From contig NZ_JANHKP010000007.1 in the NCBI RefSeq assembly GCF_024497955.1, positions 246,831 to 310,830 on the forward strand: 64,000 nt of DNA, given 5' to 3'. The stretch is from Streptomyces sp. C10-9-1 (GTDB taxonomy: Bacteria; Actinomycetota; Actinomycetes; Streptomycetales; Streptomycetaceae). Of the stretch, positions 24,455-34,491 are shown in pieces (the first letter of the stretch is position 1; the number at the start of each line of letters is the position of its first letter). A program made the translations under genes and the position numbers. Below the pieces are notes generated by a model. That model was not told the origin of the DNA, did not search any database, and saw nothing but the letters and a program-made list of their open reading frames with translations.

Positions 24455-26125
24455 TCAGACCACCGCACGCCCGAGCAGGTAGACCGCGGGAGCGGCGACC
24501 GCCAGCGGCAGGGCCACGCCCGCCGTCATGTGGACGAAGCGGGACGGGTAGTCGTAGCTCGCCACCCGCAGGCCGATCAGCGCGCACCCGCCGGCCGCGG
24601 CACCCAGCAGCGCGCCCGGGGCCCCGATGCCGAGGGCGGCGCCCGCGGCGAAGCCCGCACCGGCCGCGGCCGCAAGGGCCGCGGGGAGCGACAGCGCACC
24701 CGGCAGCGGCAGCGCGCGGGCCGGGGTGGCGGCGGCGACCGCCACGGCACCGACCACGACCGCGTCCGGGGCGGCGGCGAGATGGCCCGCCGCCAGGATC
24801 GCCAGCGCCGCCGAGACGGCCGTGGCCATCAGCCCGTACAGGCGCTCGTCCGCGTCCGCCCGGCTGCGCAGCTGCATCACCAGGGTGAGCAGCACCCAGA
24901 CGCCGAGCGCCCCGAGCGTGGCCGCTGCCGCGTGGGAGCGCCCGGCCGCGAGCAGCGCGGCGTCGGCCGCGAGGCCGCCCGCGAAGGCCAGGGCGATGCC
25001 CTGGCGGGCCGGCCACATCCCGTTGAGGCGGAACCAGCCGGCGGCCGTGACCGCCTGGAGCAGCACCAGCGGCACCAGCAGGCCGTAGGTGCCGAGCACC
25101 GCGCCGCCCGCCATCAGCAGGGCCAGCAGCGCGGTGAGGCCGGCCGGCTGCATCCCGGGCGGGATGACGGGCGAGCGCCCCTCGGCGCGCGCCCGCTGCG
25201 CGTCGGTGATCCGCCGGTTCCCGGCGACCGTGGCCGGTCCGTACTCCTCGGGGGCACCGCCCCCCGGAGCGGCCCCGGGTCCGGTCCCGGGACCGGACTC
25301 CTCCGGCGGCAGCGGGACCCCCGCGGTCCCGGACCCCGGGGCGGGCGCGGGGCCGCCGTGCTGCCACGGGGCGGCCGGGGCAGCCGGGGCCGGGTGGGCG
25401 GCGGGGGCCGGGTGGGGCGCCCCGGGTGCCGCCGCGGCCTGCGGGAAGGCTCCCGCGGGAGCTCCGGCGGGGGCCTGGGGCCGGACCGCGGGCTGGTACT
25501 GCGTGTCCCAGGTCTCGCCCTGCCAGGTCTGCGTGGCCGCGGGGTCGGCGACGGGCGGCCCGCCCGACGGGCCCTGCGGGGCGGGCGCCTGCGGGTGCGG
25601 GGCCCCCGCGTAGGCGCCCGGCGCTGCATACCCCTGGGCGTCGTACGGACCCGGCGCCGCATACCCCCGGGCGTCGTACGGACCCGGCGCCGCGTACCCC
25701 TGGGGGCCCGGTACCGGCCCGCCCTGCGAGCCCGGCGCCGCGTACCCCCGGGCGTCGTACGGACCCGGCGCGGCATACCCCTGGGGCTGCTGCCGGGAGT
25801 CGGCGCCGCCCTGCGAGGCGGGGTCGGCGCCGCCCTGCGGGACGCTCCCGTACGGGCCCTGCGGTCCGCCGTACGAGCCCGGTGCGCCACCGTACGGGGC
25901 GGAGGCCGCCTGCGCACCGCCCTGCGCGCTGCCGTACGCGCCCGGCGGGGCGGCGTCGTGGACGCCGTACGGGTGGGCACCCGCGCCGGTGGCCGCGTAC
26001 CCCCCGGCCGCGTACCCGCCGTGCCCCTGCGCGGGGGGATCGCCCGGACCGGGACGGGGCCCGCCGCCGCGGCCTCCCCCGGACGGCGCACCGGGGTCGG
26101 ACGGGTACTGCTGATCGCTGCTCAT
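24455..26125 (-). CDS. Large membrane protein with Tyr/Pro/Gly repeat N-terminus
   Basis: 556 residues. The first 310 or so are low-complexity Gly/Pro/Ala/Tyr/Gln sequence, including near-perfect 11-residue units of the type GYAAPGPYDAR (about 25620-25795). Residues 345-556 hold roughly six to eight hydrophobic segments, with a cytosolic linker RRITDAQRARAEGRSPVIP before them. Family unknown; many Streptomyces membrane proteins have such disordered N-terminal fronts. It starts 10 nt after the MoaD-like stop, so the two are co-transcribed. Confidence 0.83.
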   Translation of the reverse strand: MSSDQQYPSDPGAPSGGGRGGGPRPGPGDPPAQGHGGYAAGGYAATGAGAHPYGVHDAAPPGAYGSAQGGAQAASAPYGGAPGSYGGPQGPYGSVPQGGADPASQGGADSRQQPQGYAAPGPYDARGYAAPGSQGGPVPGPQGYAAPGPYDARGYAAPGPYDAQGYAAPGAYAGAPHPQAPAPQGPSGGPPVADPAATQTWQGETWDTQYQPAVRPQAPAGAPAGAFPQAAAAPGAPHPAPAAHPAPAAPAAPWQHGGPAPAPGSGTAGVPLPPEESGPGTGPGAAPGGGAPEEYGPATVAGNRRITDAQRARAEGRSPVIPPGMQPAGLTALLALLMAGGAVLGTYGLLVPLVLLQAVTAAGWFRLNGMWPARQGIALAFAGGLAADAALLAAGRSHAAAATLGALGVWVLLTLVMQLRSRADADERLYGLMATAVSAALAILAAGHLAAAPDAVVVGAVAVAAATPARALPLPGALSLPAALAAAAGAGFAAGAALGIGAPGALLGAAAGGCALIGLRVASYDYPSRFVHMTAGVALPLAVAAPAVYLLGRAVV

Positions 26126-26135
26126 ACTGTGGGGT

Positions 26136-26390
26136 TCACCCTCCTGCGAACGGCGGGAGCACCTCGACCGTGCCGCCCTCGGCCAGCCGTACCGTCTCAT
26201 GGCTGCGGGTGCCGACCGGATCTCCGTCCACGAGGAACGAACACCGCCGGAGCACCCGGGTCAGCTCTCCGGGGTGCCGTTCGCGCACCGCGTCGAGCGC
26301 CTCGGCGAGCGTACCGGCCGTATACGGCTCCTCCGCCGTCCCGGCCGCCGCCTTGGCCGCTGCCCAGTAGCGGATGGTCACCGCTGCCAT
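26136..26390 (-). CDS. MoaD/ThiS-like sulfur carrier
   Basis: 84 residues with the beta-grasp fold and the essential C-terminal Gly-Gly (EVLPPFAGG). The carboxylate would be adenylated by a MoeB/ThiF-type enzyme and thiocarboxylated. The start [21 protein letters not shown] is typical of MoaD-type small subunits, and a role in molybdopterin synthesis is the usual one, but no moa gene is near. First gene of a two-gene operon with the membrane protein, divergent from glnR. Confidence 0.9.
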   Translation of the reverse strand: MAAVTIRYWAAAKAAAGTAEEPYTAGTLAEALDAVRERHPGELTRVLRRCSFLVDGDPVGTRSHETVRLAEGGTVEVLPPFAGG

Positions 26391-26841
26391 GGCGGGACTC
26401 CTCTCGTTCGTGTCGCACCGCCCTCCATCATGGGCGATGCCCCCGGTCGGCCCCCCGGAGGAGGGCGCTCCCGCACCGCCCGGGGCTCCCCGCCGGGGCG
26501 ACCCGGGCGGCGCCCGGGAGACGGCACGGCATCGCGCACTTGTCCGCAGTGTGAAATCGGCCCTCTTCCCCCCACCGCGATCTGGGCTATTCTGCTGGCG
26601 AAGGATCCGGGCACAGCAGCCCCCGGGTCCTTTTGCGTTTTCCGGCCGTTGTTACAGGCGGGTGAACACAACCTCACACTGGCTCTCAGGCGCGCGAGAG
26701 CCGATGGACGAAGCAGTGCCGCAGGCGTCCTCGCAGGGACCGAGGAGGAACCGACGTCATGGACGAGCGAACCGAGCACAGGACCACGGGCCACCCAACC
26801 GCACACGACGACCGCATGGCGATCCGGGCAGGTGGTACGCG
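26391..26841. other. glnR upstream region
   Basis: 451 bp between divergent MoaD-like and glnR genes. It holds a terminator-like hairpin at 26601-26640 on the + strand and a TATTCT box at 26588-26593 exactly 7 nt before it. AT-richer stretches follow at 26640-26690 (GTTGTTACAGGCGGGTGAACACAA region), where the glnR promoter itself may lie. Short frames over 26700-26840 are not convincing genes. Confidence 0.5.
26601..26640 (+). terminator. Terminator-like hairpin before glnR
   Basis: AAGGATCCGGG at 26601-26611 pairs with CCCGGGTCCTT at 26622-26632 (11 bp with one G-U), followed by TTGCGTTTT. No gene lies upstream on this strand, so it would stop a transcript begun in the intergenic region itself, acting as an attenuator or the end of a short RNA. 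Confidence 0.7.
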
Positions 26842-27621
26842 ATGAGCTCGCTGCTGCTCCTGACCAACGCGCTCCAGCCCTCGACGGAGGTGCTGCCCGC
26901 CCTCGGGCTGCTGCTCCACAGCGTCCGGGTCGCCCCCGCCGAGGGCCCCGCCCTGGTCGACACCCCGGGCGCCGACGTGATCCTCGTCGACGGCCGCCGC
27001 GATCTGCCGCAGGTGCGGTCGCTGTGCCAGCTGCTCCGCTCCACCGGCCCGGGCTGCCCGCTCGTGCTGGTGGTCACCGAGGGCGGGCTGGCCGCGGTCA
27101 CCGCCGACTGGGGCATCGACGACGTCCTGCTGGACACGGCCGGCCCCGCGGAGGTGGAGGCGCGGCTGCGGCTGGCGATGGGCCGCCAGCAGATCACCTC
27201 CGACGACTCCCCCATGGAGATCCGCAACGGCGACCTCTCGGTCGACGAGGCCACCTACAGCGCCAAGCTCAAGGGCCGGATCCTGGACCTCACCTTCAAG
27301 GAGTTCGAGCTCCTGAAGTACCTGGCCCAGCACCCGGGCCGGGTGTTCACCCGGGCCCAGCTGCTGCAGGAGGTCTGGGGCTACGACTACTTCGGCGGCA
27401 CCCGCACGGTCGACGTCCACGTCCGGCGGCTGCGCGCCAAACTGGGCCCCGAGCACGAGTCGCTCATCGGGACCGTCCGGAACGTGGGCTACCGCTTCGT
27501 GGTCCCGGAGAAGGTCGAACGCGCTGCCGAAGAGGCCAAGGCGGGCTCCTCCCCTGCCGTCCCCCGGACGGAGGAAGAGCCTGTGACCGAGGAAGCAGGC
27601 GTACGCCCTGCCCAGAGGTAG
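26842..27621 (+). CDS. glnR: GlnR, global nitrogen regulator
   Basis: 259 residues, an OmpR-type response regulator. The N-terminal receiver-like domain has Asp50 (ADVILVDGR) but lacks the full acidic pocket, as in known GlnR, which works as an orphan, phosphorylation-independent dimer. Residues about 130-225 are the winged-helix DNA-binding domain ([45 protein letters not shown]). A charged C-terminal tail follows. GlnR activates glutamine synthetase, ammonium and nitrate uptake genes under nitrogen limitation. ATG at 26842 follows GGTGG; the longer frame upstream is low-complexity. Confidence 0.96.
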   Translation: MSSLLLLTNALQPSTEVLPALGLLLHSVRVAPAEGPALVDTPGADVILVDGRRDLPQVRSLCQLLRSTGPGCPLVLVVTEGGLAAVTADWGIDDVLLDTAGPAEVEARLRLAMGRQQITSDDSPMEIRNGDLSVDEATYSAKLKGRILDLTFKEFELLKYLAQHPGRVFTRAQLLQEVWGYDYFGGTRTVDVHVRRLRAKLGPEHESLIGTVRNVGYRFVVPEKVERAAEEAKAGSSPAVPRTEEEPVTEEAGVRPAQR

Positions 27622-27645
27622 GTCACCCCGCGTAGACTTCGCGCC

Positions 27646-28668
27646 GTGGCCAAGGTGACGCGGGACGACGTAGCGCGACTGGCGGGTACTTCGACCGCCG
27701 TCGTGAGCTATGTCATCAACAACGGACCCCGGCCGGTCGCCCCGGCCACGCGCGAGCGGGTACTCGCGGCGATCAAGGAGCTGGGCTACCGCCCCGACCG
27801 GGTCGCGCAGGCGATGGCCTCGCGGCGCACGGACCTCATAGGCATGATCGTCCCGGACGCCCGGCAGCCGTTCTTCGCCGAGATGGCGCACGCGGTCGAA
27901 CAGGCCGCCGCCGAGCGCGGGAAGATGGTCCTGGTCGGGAACTCGGACTACCGCGACGAGCGCGAGGTCCACTATCTGCGCGCCTTCCTCGGCATGCGGG
28001 TCTCGGGACTGATCCTGGTCAGCCAGGGACCCAGCGAGCGGGCCGCCGCGGAGATCGAGGCCTGGGACGCACGGGTGGTCCTGCTGCACGAGCGGCCCGA
28101 GGCCATCGACGACGTGGCCGTGGTCACCGACGACATCGGCGGCGCCCAGCTCGCCACCCGGCACCTGCTGGAGCACGGCCACGCCTACGTGGCCTGCCTC
28201 GGCGGCGTGGAGAACACCCCCGAGGTCGGCGACCCGGTGGCCGACCACGTCGAGGGCTGGAGACGGGCCATGCGGGAGTCCGGGCGGTCCACCGAGGGCC
28301 GCCTTTTCCAGGCCCCGTACAACCGCTACGACGCCTACCGGATCGGTCTGGAGCTGCTGTCCGGGCCCGACCGGCCGCCGGCGATCTTCTGCTCCACCGA
28401 CGACCAGGCCTTCGGTGTGCTGCGCGCGGCCCGCGAGCTGCGGATCGACGTGCCCGGGGAGCTGGCGGTGGCCGGCTTCGACGACGTCAAGGAGGCGGCG
28501 CTGACCGACCCGCCGCTGACCACGGTCTCCTCCGACCGCCCCGCGATGGCCCGGGCGGCGGTCGACCTGGTCCTCGACGACGGCCTGCGGGTGGCGGGCT
28601 CGCGGCGCGAGCGGGTCAAGCAGTTCCCGTCCGGTCTGGTGATCCGGCGCTCCTGCGGCTGCGGCTGA
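27646..28668 (+). CDS. LacI-family transcriptional regulator
   Basis: 340 residues. The HTH is at residues 3-25 ([20 protein letters not shown]) with hinge region [21 protein letters not shown] periplasmic-binding-like effector domain follows, ending [25 protein letters not shown] at 27646 is 7 nt after TAGACT, so it is probably leaderless and has its own promoter 24 nt behind glnR. The effector is unknown. Streptomyces keep a LacI gene next to glnR here, from memory. The C-terminus SCGCG is Cys-rich. Confidence 0.92.
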   Translation: MAKVTRDDVARLAGTSTAVVSYVINNGPRPVAPATRERVLAAIKELGYRPDRVAQAMASRRTDLIGMIVPDARQPFFAEMAHAVEQAAAERGKMVLVGNSDYRDEREVHYLRAFLGMRVSGLILVSQGPSERAAAEIEAWDARVVLLHERPEAIDDVAVVTDDIGGAQLATRHLLEHGHAYVACLGGVENTPEVGDPVADHVEGWRRAMRESGRSTEGRLFQAPYNRYDAYRIGLELLSGPDRPPAIFCSTDDQAFGVLRAARELRIDVPGELAVAGFDDVKEAALTDPPLTTVSSDRPAMARAAVDLVLDDGLRVAGSRRERVKQFPSGLVIRRSCGCG

Positions 28669-28991
28669 CGGCGAGCCCGGGGCGCACGCCCACGGGCCGG
28701 CACCTCCGGGTCCCCCGGTCACGCCGAACGGCGTGGCGCCACCGGTACCGCGGGCAGCCGCCCGGCGGCCGCGCCCCCCGGCCCGCTCCGCCGCGCTCCT
28801 CACCGAGGGCGGGGACCTCGTCCCGGGATGCCGCCGCCGCACGACCCGCCCCGCGGGGGCCTCCGGGGAGTCCGCACCGGCGGCCCGCGGCAGGATCCCG
28901 TCCCCGCCCTTATATGGGGCATACAGGGTTCTGTCGGGCTTCTCAGTGCGCGCTCAGACTCCTCTCATCCACGCCCCCGAGGCTCGATGAC
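28669..28991. other. htrA upstream region
   Basis: 323 bp. The left two thirds are GC-rich without a gene. Near the right end are an AT-rich TTATATGGGGCATACAG segment (28911-28926) and three CTCA direct repeats spaced 11 bp (28942-28968), ending 24 nt before the protease start. Confidence 0.6.
28942..28968 (+). promoter_or_regulatory. Three 11-bp-spaced direct repeats, candidate CssR site
   Basis: CTCAG at 28942, CTCAG at 28953 and CTCAT at 28964, each exactly one helical turn apart. OmpR-family regulators bind such head-to-tail repeats, and the downstream gene is the HtrA protease regulated with the adjacent cssRS pair. Binding by CssR is inferred. Confidence 0.6.
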
Positions 28992-30104
28992 ATGAGCGAC
29001 CACGACCGCCGGAGCGGCGACCACCCCCCGTACCCCCACGACCCCCGCCCGCAGGGGACCGATGCCCGCGAGGTCCCCCGCCCGCAGACCGCCGGGGGCT
29101 TCCCGCCGCCCCCGCCGCACGAGCCGCCGCGCCCCCCGGTGACGGTCTGGCCCGGCGACGGCGGCGCCGCCTACGTGCCCGGGGAGCTCCGGCCCGCGGC
29201 GGCGACGGCACCCGCCGTGGCGCCCGCCTCGCACCGGCGGCGCGCGGGGCGCCCGGTCGCCCTCCTCGCGGCCGTGGCCCTCGCCGCGGGAGCGGTCGGC
29301 GGCGGGGCCTCGTACCTGGTCGGCACGCTGGCGGGCGGGCAGGAGGACGCCGCGGCCACCGGTGTCAGCGGCACCAACGTCGCGGCGTCCAGCAAGGGCA
29401 CGGTCGCGGGCGTGGCCCAGGCCGTCTCGCCGAGCATCGTGGAGATCAACGCCGCCTCCGCCGCCGGGCAGTCCACCGGCTCCGGCGTGATCATCACCTC
29501 CGACGGCGAGGTCGTCACCAACAACCACGTGGTCTCCGGATCCGACACGGTGACGGTGCGGCTCGACGACGGGCGGACGTACACCGCGGACGTGCTCGGC
29601 ACGGACCCCGGCAAGGACCTCGCGCTGATCAAGCTGCGCGACGCCTCCGGGCTGCCGCCCGCCGCGCTGGGCGACTCCGAGGACGTCAGGGTCGGTGACG
29701 AGGTCGTGGCCATCGGTTCCCCCGAGGGGCTGACCGGCACCGTCACCAGCGGCATCGTCTCGGCCCTCGACCGCGACGTCACCGTCGCCAAGGAGGAGTC
29801 GCCGCGGCAGCAGGACCCGCGCCAGAACTGGCCCTTCGAGTTCGGCGGCCGGCAGTTCAACGGCGACACCGGGGAGTCCACCACCACGTACAAGGCCATC
29901 CAGACCGATGCCTCGCTCAACCCCGGCAACTCCGGAGGCGCCCTGATCAACATGAACGGCGAGGTCATCGGCATCAACTCGGCCATGTACTCGCCTGGTT
30001 CGGCCTCCGGCTCGATCGCCGGGAGCGTCGGGCTCGGCTTCGCCATCCCCGTCGACTCGGTCAAGGCCGACCTCGCCACCCTCCGCTCCGGCGCGGACGT
30101 CTGA
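28992..30104 (+). CDS. htrA: HtrA-like serine protease, membrane anchored, no PDZ
   Basis: 370 residues. A Pro/His-rich cytosolic N-terminus of about 85 residues, one membrane span ([20 protein letters not shown]), then an exported trypsin-like domain with H179 (VVTNNHVV), D209 ([11 protein letters not shown]) and S314 ([12 protein letters not shown]). It ends at the protease domain, without the PDZ domain of DegP. HtrA proteases remove misfolded exported proteins; in S. lividans the gene beside cssRS is induced by secretion stress. cssR follows after 20 nt on the same strand. Confidence 0.93.
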   Translation: MSDHDRRSGDHPPYPHDPRPQGTDAREVPRPQTAGGFPPPPPHEPPRPPVTVWPGDGGAAYVPGELRPAAATAPAVAPASHRRRAGRPVALLAAVALAAGAVGGGASYLVGTLAGGQEDAAATGVSGTNVAASSKGTVAGVAQAVSPSIVEINAASAAGQSTGSGVIITSDGEVVTNNHVVSGSDTVTVRLDDGRTYTADVLGTDPGKDLALIKLRDASGLPPAALGDSEDVRVGDEVVAIGSPEGLTGTVTSGIVSALDRDVTVAKEESPRQQDPRQNWPFEFGGRQFNGDTGESTTTYKAIQTDASLNPGNSGGALINMNGEVIGINSAMYSPGSASGSIAGSVGLGFAIPVDSVKADLATLRSGADV

Positions 30105-30124
30105 GGCCGTGCAAGGCTGGACCC

Positions 30125-30838
30125 ATGAGTGAAGGCGAGCGCATCCTGATCGTCGACGACGAACCCGCCGTACGCGAGGCGCTGCGGCGCTCCCTCGCCT
30201 TCGAGGGGTACGCCACCGAGACCGCCGTCGACGGGCTGGACGCCCTCGCACGGGCACAGGACTGCGCGCCGGACCTCATCGTCCTCGACGTCCAGATGCC
30301 GCGGATGGACGGGCTGACCGCCGCACGCCGCCTGCGGGCGTCCGGCTCCCGGGTGCCCGTCCTGATGCTCACCGCCCGGGACACCGTGGGCGACCGGGTC
30401 ACCGGCCTGGACGCGGGCGCGGACGACTACCTGGTCAAGCCCTTCGAACTGGACGAACTCTTCGCCCGCATCCGGGCCCTGCTGCGCCGCAGCGCCTACG
30501 CCTCCGCGGACGGCCCCTCCGGCGAGGGCGAGGTGCTGTCCTTCGCCGACCTGCGGATGGACCCGGCCACCCGCGAGGTGACCCGCGGCGGGCGCACCGT
30601 GGAGCTGACCCGCACCGAGTTCACTCTGCTGGAGCTCTTCCTGGCCCACCCCCGCCAGGTCCTGACCCGCGAGCAGATCCTCAAGTCCGTCTGGGGCTTC
30701 GACTTCGAGCCCACCTCCAACTCCCTGGACGTGTACGTGATGTACCTGCGGCGCAAGACGGAGGCGGCGGGAGAGCCGCGGCTCGTGCACACCGTGCGCG
30801 GAGTCGGCTACGTCCTGAGATCGGACGCGGCCGAGTGA
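30125..30838 (+). CDS. cssR: CssR, secretion-stress response regulator
   Basis: 237 residues, OmpR family. Receiver residues are all present: acidic pair D11/D12 (ILIVDDEP), phospho-acceptor D55 ([10 protein letters not shown]), Thr in VLMLTARD and Lys in DYLVKPFEL. The C-terminal winged helix ends [17 protein letters not shown]. Orthologue by position and sequence of the Streptomyces CssR, which activates htrA-type proteases when secreted proteins misfold. It resembles MprA of mycobacteria, which is also next to an HtrA gene (pepD). Stop overlaps the cssS GTG (GTGA). Confidence 0.92.
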   Translation: MSEGERILIVDDEPAVREALRRSLAFEGYATETAVDGLDALARAQDCAPDLIVLDVQMPRMDGLTAARRLRASGSRVPVLMLTARDTVGDRVTGLDAGADDYLVKPFELDELFARIRALLRRSAYASADGPSGEGEVLSFADLRMDPATREVTRGGRTVELTRTEFTLLELFLAHPRQVLTREQILKSVWGFDFEPTSNSLDVYVMYLRRKTEAAGEPRLVHTVRGVGYVLRSDAAE

Positions 30839-32337
30839 TCCGTCGGCTGCGTGCCCTGCCGCTGCGCTCCCGGCTCGCCCTCCTCGTGGCGACGGCCGTG
30901 GCGGTGGCCGTGGCGGTCGTCTCCACGGCCTGCTGGTTCGTGGTGCGCGGCAAGCTCTACGACGAGGTCGACGACAAGCTGCGCACCCAGTACGAGACCC
31001 TCAACCTGCGGGCCGCGGGGGTCGCCGCCATCCTGCGCGCCTGCCCCTCGGAGGCGGAGCCCGCGAACGAGTTCGCCCCGCCGCGCGACTACTACTACCA
31101 GCTGGTCCGGGCGTCCTCCGGCGAGCCGTGCGTGATCTCGGCGGACTCCGTGGGCGCCGTGCGCGTCACCGCCGCCGACCGGGAGGTGGCACGGCGCTCC
31201 GATCCCCGCGAGCGGAGCCTGCGCAACGGCACGGACACCGAGGGCAACCCGGTGCGGGTGCTGACCGTCGCCGCGGTCCTGGACCGGCGCCCGGACGGGG
31301 CGCCCGGCGTGGGCGTGGTCCAGGACACCGCCCTGTCGATCGGCGTACCGCTGCGGGACACCGAGCGCACCCTGGGGGACCTCGCCCTGCTGCTGCTCGT
31401 GGTCTCCGGGATCGGCGTGCTCGGCGCCGGGGCGACCGGGCTGTGGGTGGCCCGCACGGGCCTCGCCCCCGTGGACCGGCTCACGGGGGCGGTGGAGCAC
31501 GTGGCGCGCACCGAGGACCTGAGCGTGCGCATCCCGGTGGAGGGCGACGACGAGATCGCCCGGCTGTCGCGGTCCTTCAACGCCATGACGGCCGCGCTGG
31601 CCTCTTCCCGCGACCTCCAGCAGCAGCTGATCGCCGACGCCGGACACGAGCTGCGCACCCCGCTGACCTCGCTGCGGACCAACATCGAGCTCCTGGCCCG
31701 CAGCGAGGAGACGGGCCGGGCCATCCCCGCGGAGGACCGCAGGGCCCTGCTGGCCTCGGTGACCGCCCAGATGACCGAGCTGGCGGCGCTGATCGGGGAC
31801 CTCCAGGAGCTCTCCCGCCCGGATGCCTCGGCCCCCCACCAGGTGCAGGTGGTGGCACTGCACGAGATCGCCGAGGGGGCCCTGCGGCGGGTGCGCCTGC
31901 GCGGTCCGGAGCTGCGCTTCACCGAGGACCTCGCCCCCTGGTTCGTCCGGGGCGAGCAGGCGGCCCTGGAGCGGGCGCTGGTCAACGTCCTGGACAACGC
32001 CGTGAAGTTCTCGCCGCCGGAGGGCCGGATCGAGGTGGTGCTGCGGGAGGGCGAGCTGACCGTGCGCGATCACGGGCCGGGCATTCCCGCCGAGGAACTC
32101 CCCCATGTCTTCGAGCGGTTCTGGCGCTCGCCCTCGGCACGCTCGCTGCCGGGCTCCGGTCTGGGGCTGTCGATCGTGGCGCGGACCGTCCAGCAGGCGG
32201 GCGGCGAGGTGCGGGTGGCCCGCGCGGAGGGCGGCGGCACCGTGGTGACGGTGCGCCTGCCGGGCGCCCCGACCCCGCCTCCGGCCGCCCCCGGACCGGG
32301 GGCGGCCGGACCGGGCGGCGGGCCCGGGGCGCCCTGA
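30835..32337 (+). CDS. cssS: CssS, secretion-stress sensor histidine kinase
   Basis: 500 residues. Two membrane spans (about 15-38 and 180-205) enclose an extracytoplasmic sensor of about 140 residues containing two Cys ([17 protein letters not shown]). HAMP follows, then the dimerisation box [14 protein letters not shown] with H271, and the ATPase motifs [19 protein letters not shown] and GSGLGLSIV. The final 35 residues are Gly/Pro/Ala-rich. It should sense misfolded exported protein and phosphorylate CssR. GTG start overlaps the cssR stop. Confidence 0.92.
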   Translation: MIRRLRALPLRSRLALLVATAVAVAVAVVSTACWFVVRGKLYDEVDDKLRTQYETLNLRAAGVAAILRACPSEAEPANEFAPPRDYYYQLVRASSGEPCVISADSVGAVRVTAADREVARRSDPRERSLRNGTDTEGNPVRVLTVAAVLDRRPDGAPGVGVVQDTALSIGVPLRDTERTLGDLALLLLVVSGIGVLGAGATGLWVARTGLAPVDRLTGAVEHVARTEDLSVRIPVEGDDEIARLSRSFNAMTAALASSRDLQQQLIADAGHELRTPLTSLRTNIELLARSEETGRAIPAEDRRALLASVTAQMTELAALIGDLQELSRPDASAPHQVQVVALHEIAEGALRRVRLRGPELRFTEDLAPWFVRGEQAALERALVNVLDNAVKFSPPEGRIEVVLREGELTVRDHGPGIPAEELPHVFERFWRSPSARSLPGSGLGLSIVARTVQQAGGEVRVARAEGGGTVVTVRLPGAPTPPPAAPGPGAAGPGGGPGAP

Positions 32338-32384
32338 GGCGGGCCCGGGGTCCGGAACGCGCCCCCGGCGGGGGCGCGAACGGC

Positions 32385-32426
32385 GGCGGGGCGCCCGGTC
32401 CGGTGCTCCGGACCGGGCGCCCCGCC
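32385..32426. terminator. 18-bp hairpin between convergent cssS and nucleotidase
   Basis: A perfect 18-bp stem: left arm 32385-32402 (GGCGGGGCGCCCGGTCCG), six-base loop, right arm 32409-32426. It is followed by TCTC and lies between two convergent stops. Confidence 0.8.
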
Positions 32427-32444
32427 TCTCGGGGGCGTCCCCGC

Positions 32445-34274
32445 CTACCGCACGACCGTGATCCGGTCGGCGGCCGGCGGCGCGATGGGCGCCTCGGCCG
32501 AGGAGTTGGTGTTCAGGTAGGCGTTGAGGAGCTCCAGGTCGGAGGCGCCCACCAGCTTGTTGGTGTGCTCCCTGAAGACCGTGAAGCCGTCACCGCCGCC
32601 CGCGAGGAACTCGTTCATCGCGACCCGGTAGGTCCCCGACGGGTCGATCGCCTCGCCGTTCAGCCGCACCGAGTCCGCCACGACCCGGTCGGCCCCGGAC
32701 TTCGTCAGGTCCAGGGTGTAGGTGAAGCCCTCCGAGACCTGGAGGATCTTCGGCGAGGCCTCGTTCGGGCCGCTGACCTGCTGCCGGAGCGCGGTGAGCA
32801 GCTGGGCACCGGTCAGGTCCACCACGTTCATCATGTTGGTGAACGGCTGCACGGTGAAGGCCTCGCCGTAGGTCACCACGCCGTCGCCCTCGCCGCTGCC
32901 GTCGGCGTACACCAGGTCGCCGCGGATGCCGCCGGGGTTCATCAGGGCGAGCTGCGCGCCGCCCTTGTCGGCGGGGGCCAGCCCCTCCAGCTGCGCGTCG
33001 GCGATCAGGTCGCCGAGCGGCTTCTCCGGCTCGGTGGAGCCCCGGCCGGGGATGTCGGCCGAGATGAAGCCCTGCGGGCGGCCCGCGACCGGGGCGGCCA
33101 GCACGCTCCAGCGGTCGATCAGGCGCGTCATGTCCCGGGCCTTGGCCTGGTCGCGGCTGACCACGTGGTTGGCCGAACTCACCGCGGTGCGCACGATGTC
33201 ACGGGTACGCCGGTCGTAGGTGAGCGTGGTCTCCGTGTACAGCTTGCCGAAGGAGGCGGCGGAGGTCACCGTGCGCGGCTTGCCCGAGGGGTCGGGGATG
33301 GTGCAGACGTACGCCTGGTGGGTGTGCCCGGTCACCAGGGCGTCCACCTTCGGCGTGATGCCCTTGGCGATCTCCGCGATCGGACCGGAGATGCCGTCCC
33401 CCGGACCGGGCGAGTCGCAGTCGTAGTTGTACGAGGAGGAGGCCGGGTAGCCGCCCTCGTGGATCAGCGCCACGATCGACTTCACGCCCATGCGGTCCAG
33501 CTTGCGGGCGTACTTGTTGATCGTCTCGACCTCGTCGTGGAACTTCAGGCCCTTGATGCCGTTCGCGCTCACGATGTCCGGCGTGCCCTCCAGGGTCACC
33601 CCGATGAAGCCGATCCTGACGCCGTTCTTCTTCCAGACGGTGTACGGCTTGAGGAGCGGCCTGCCGGTGCGCTCCTTGGTGACGTTGGCCGCGAGGTACG
33701 GGAAGTCCGCGCCCTTGAAGCGGCGGCCCTCCTCGAAGCAGCCCTCCACCGGGTGGCAGCCGCCGTTCTGCAGGCGCGCCAGCTCCACGGCGCCCTCGTC
33801 GAACTCGTGGTTGCCGACGCCGGCGACGTCGAGGTCCATCTTGTTCAGGGCCTCGATGGTCGGCTCGTCGTGGAAGAGCCCGGAGAGCAGCGGGCTCGCG
33901 CCGACGAGGTCGCCCGCGGCGGCCGTGACGGAGTACGGGTTGCCCTGGCGCGCCGTGCGCAGCGACGTCGCCAGGTACTCGACGCCGCCCGCCGGGACCG
34001 TCTTCACGGTGCCGTCGGGCTGGATCTCGGAGACGTTGCCGGAGGAGCCGGCCGGCGGCTCCAGGTTTCCGTGCAGGTCGTTGAAGGACAGCAACTGCAC
34101 GTCGACGGTGCGCTTGCCGTGGTGGTGGCCGTGGTGGCCGCCGTTGCGGTCGCCGGGGGCGGCCCCGGCCGGCACCGCGGCGACCAGTGCGCCGGCGGTG
34201 GCCAGCCCTGCGGCCGCGGCGAGCACGCGCCGGGTGCGCCGGGCCGAGCGGGTTCTATCGGATCTCGCTGACAT
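32445..34274 (-). CDS. Secreted 5'-nucleotidase / cyclic phosphodiesterase (UshA-like)
   Basis: 609 residues. A twin-Arg-rich, Sec-like signal peptide (TRRVLAAAAGLATAGALVAA...AGAAPG) and a His-rich linker (GGHHGHHHGKR) precede the metallophosphatase domain: VQLLSFNDLHGNLEP, GNHEFDEGAVEL, VTGHTHQAYVC. The C-terminal 5'-nucleotidase domain has NPGGIRGDLVYADG and YRVAMNEFLAGGGDGF. It releases phosphate from extracellular nucleotides, fitting the phosphate genes nearby. Streptomyces orthologues are reported in the PhoP regulon; I could not find a convincing PHO box here. AAGGGGACAG precedes the ATG. Confidence 0.93.
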   Translation of the reverse strand: MSARSDRTRSARRTRRVLAAAAGLATAGALVAAVPAGAAPGDRNGGHHGHHHGKRTVDVQLLSFNDLHGNLEPPAGSSGNVSEIQPDGTVKTVPAGGVEYLATSLRTARQGNPYSVTAAAGDLVGASPLLSGLFHDEPTIEALNKMDLDVAGVGNHEFDEGAVELARLQNGGCHPVEGCFEEGRRFKGADFPYLAANVTKERTGRPLLKPYTVWKKNGVRIGFIGVTLEGTPDIVSANGIKGLKFHDEVETINKYARKLDRMGVKSIVALIHEGGYPASSSYNYDCDSPGPGDGISGPIAEIAKGITPKVDALVTGHTHQAYVCTIPDPSGKPRTVTSAASFGKLYTETTLTYDRRTRDIVRTAVSSANHVVSRDQAKARDMTRLIDRWSVLAAPVAGRPQGFISADIPGRGSTEPEKPLGDLIADAQLEGLAPADKGGAQLALMNPGGIRGDLVYADGSGEGDGVVTYGEAFTVQPFTNMMNVVDLTGAQLLTALRQQVSGPNEASPKILQVSEGFTYTLDLTKSGADRVVADSVRLNGEAIDPSGTYRVAMNEFLAGGGDGFTVFREHTNKLVGASDLELLNAYLNTNSSAEAPIAPPAADRITVVR

Positions 34275-34491
34275 CTGTCCCCTTGTCAGTTCCAGCGTGG
34301 AGGGAGGGTGGGGCTGTCCGAGGACAGTCCTCCGGGGCGCAGCCTAGAGTCAACGCGCGTAGCGCGACAGGGGGATGCGGGTTACGAGCTGATTGCCGGC
34401 ATCCGTCAACACCGCAGAACCGGCCATACCGCCCACCCGGCACACCGCGGGCGGCCGCCCGGGCGCGCCCACGCCGCCGTACCGTGGACCC

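Noticed and set aside
26374..26841. N-terminally extended GlnR starting at 26374
   Set aside because: The extension is low-complexity, spans the hairpin at 26601 and lacks similarity to GlnR, whose receiver begins at the ATG at 26842.
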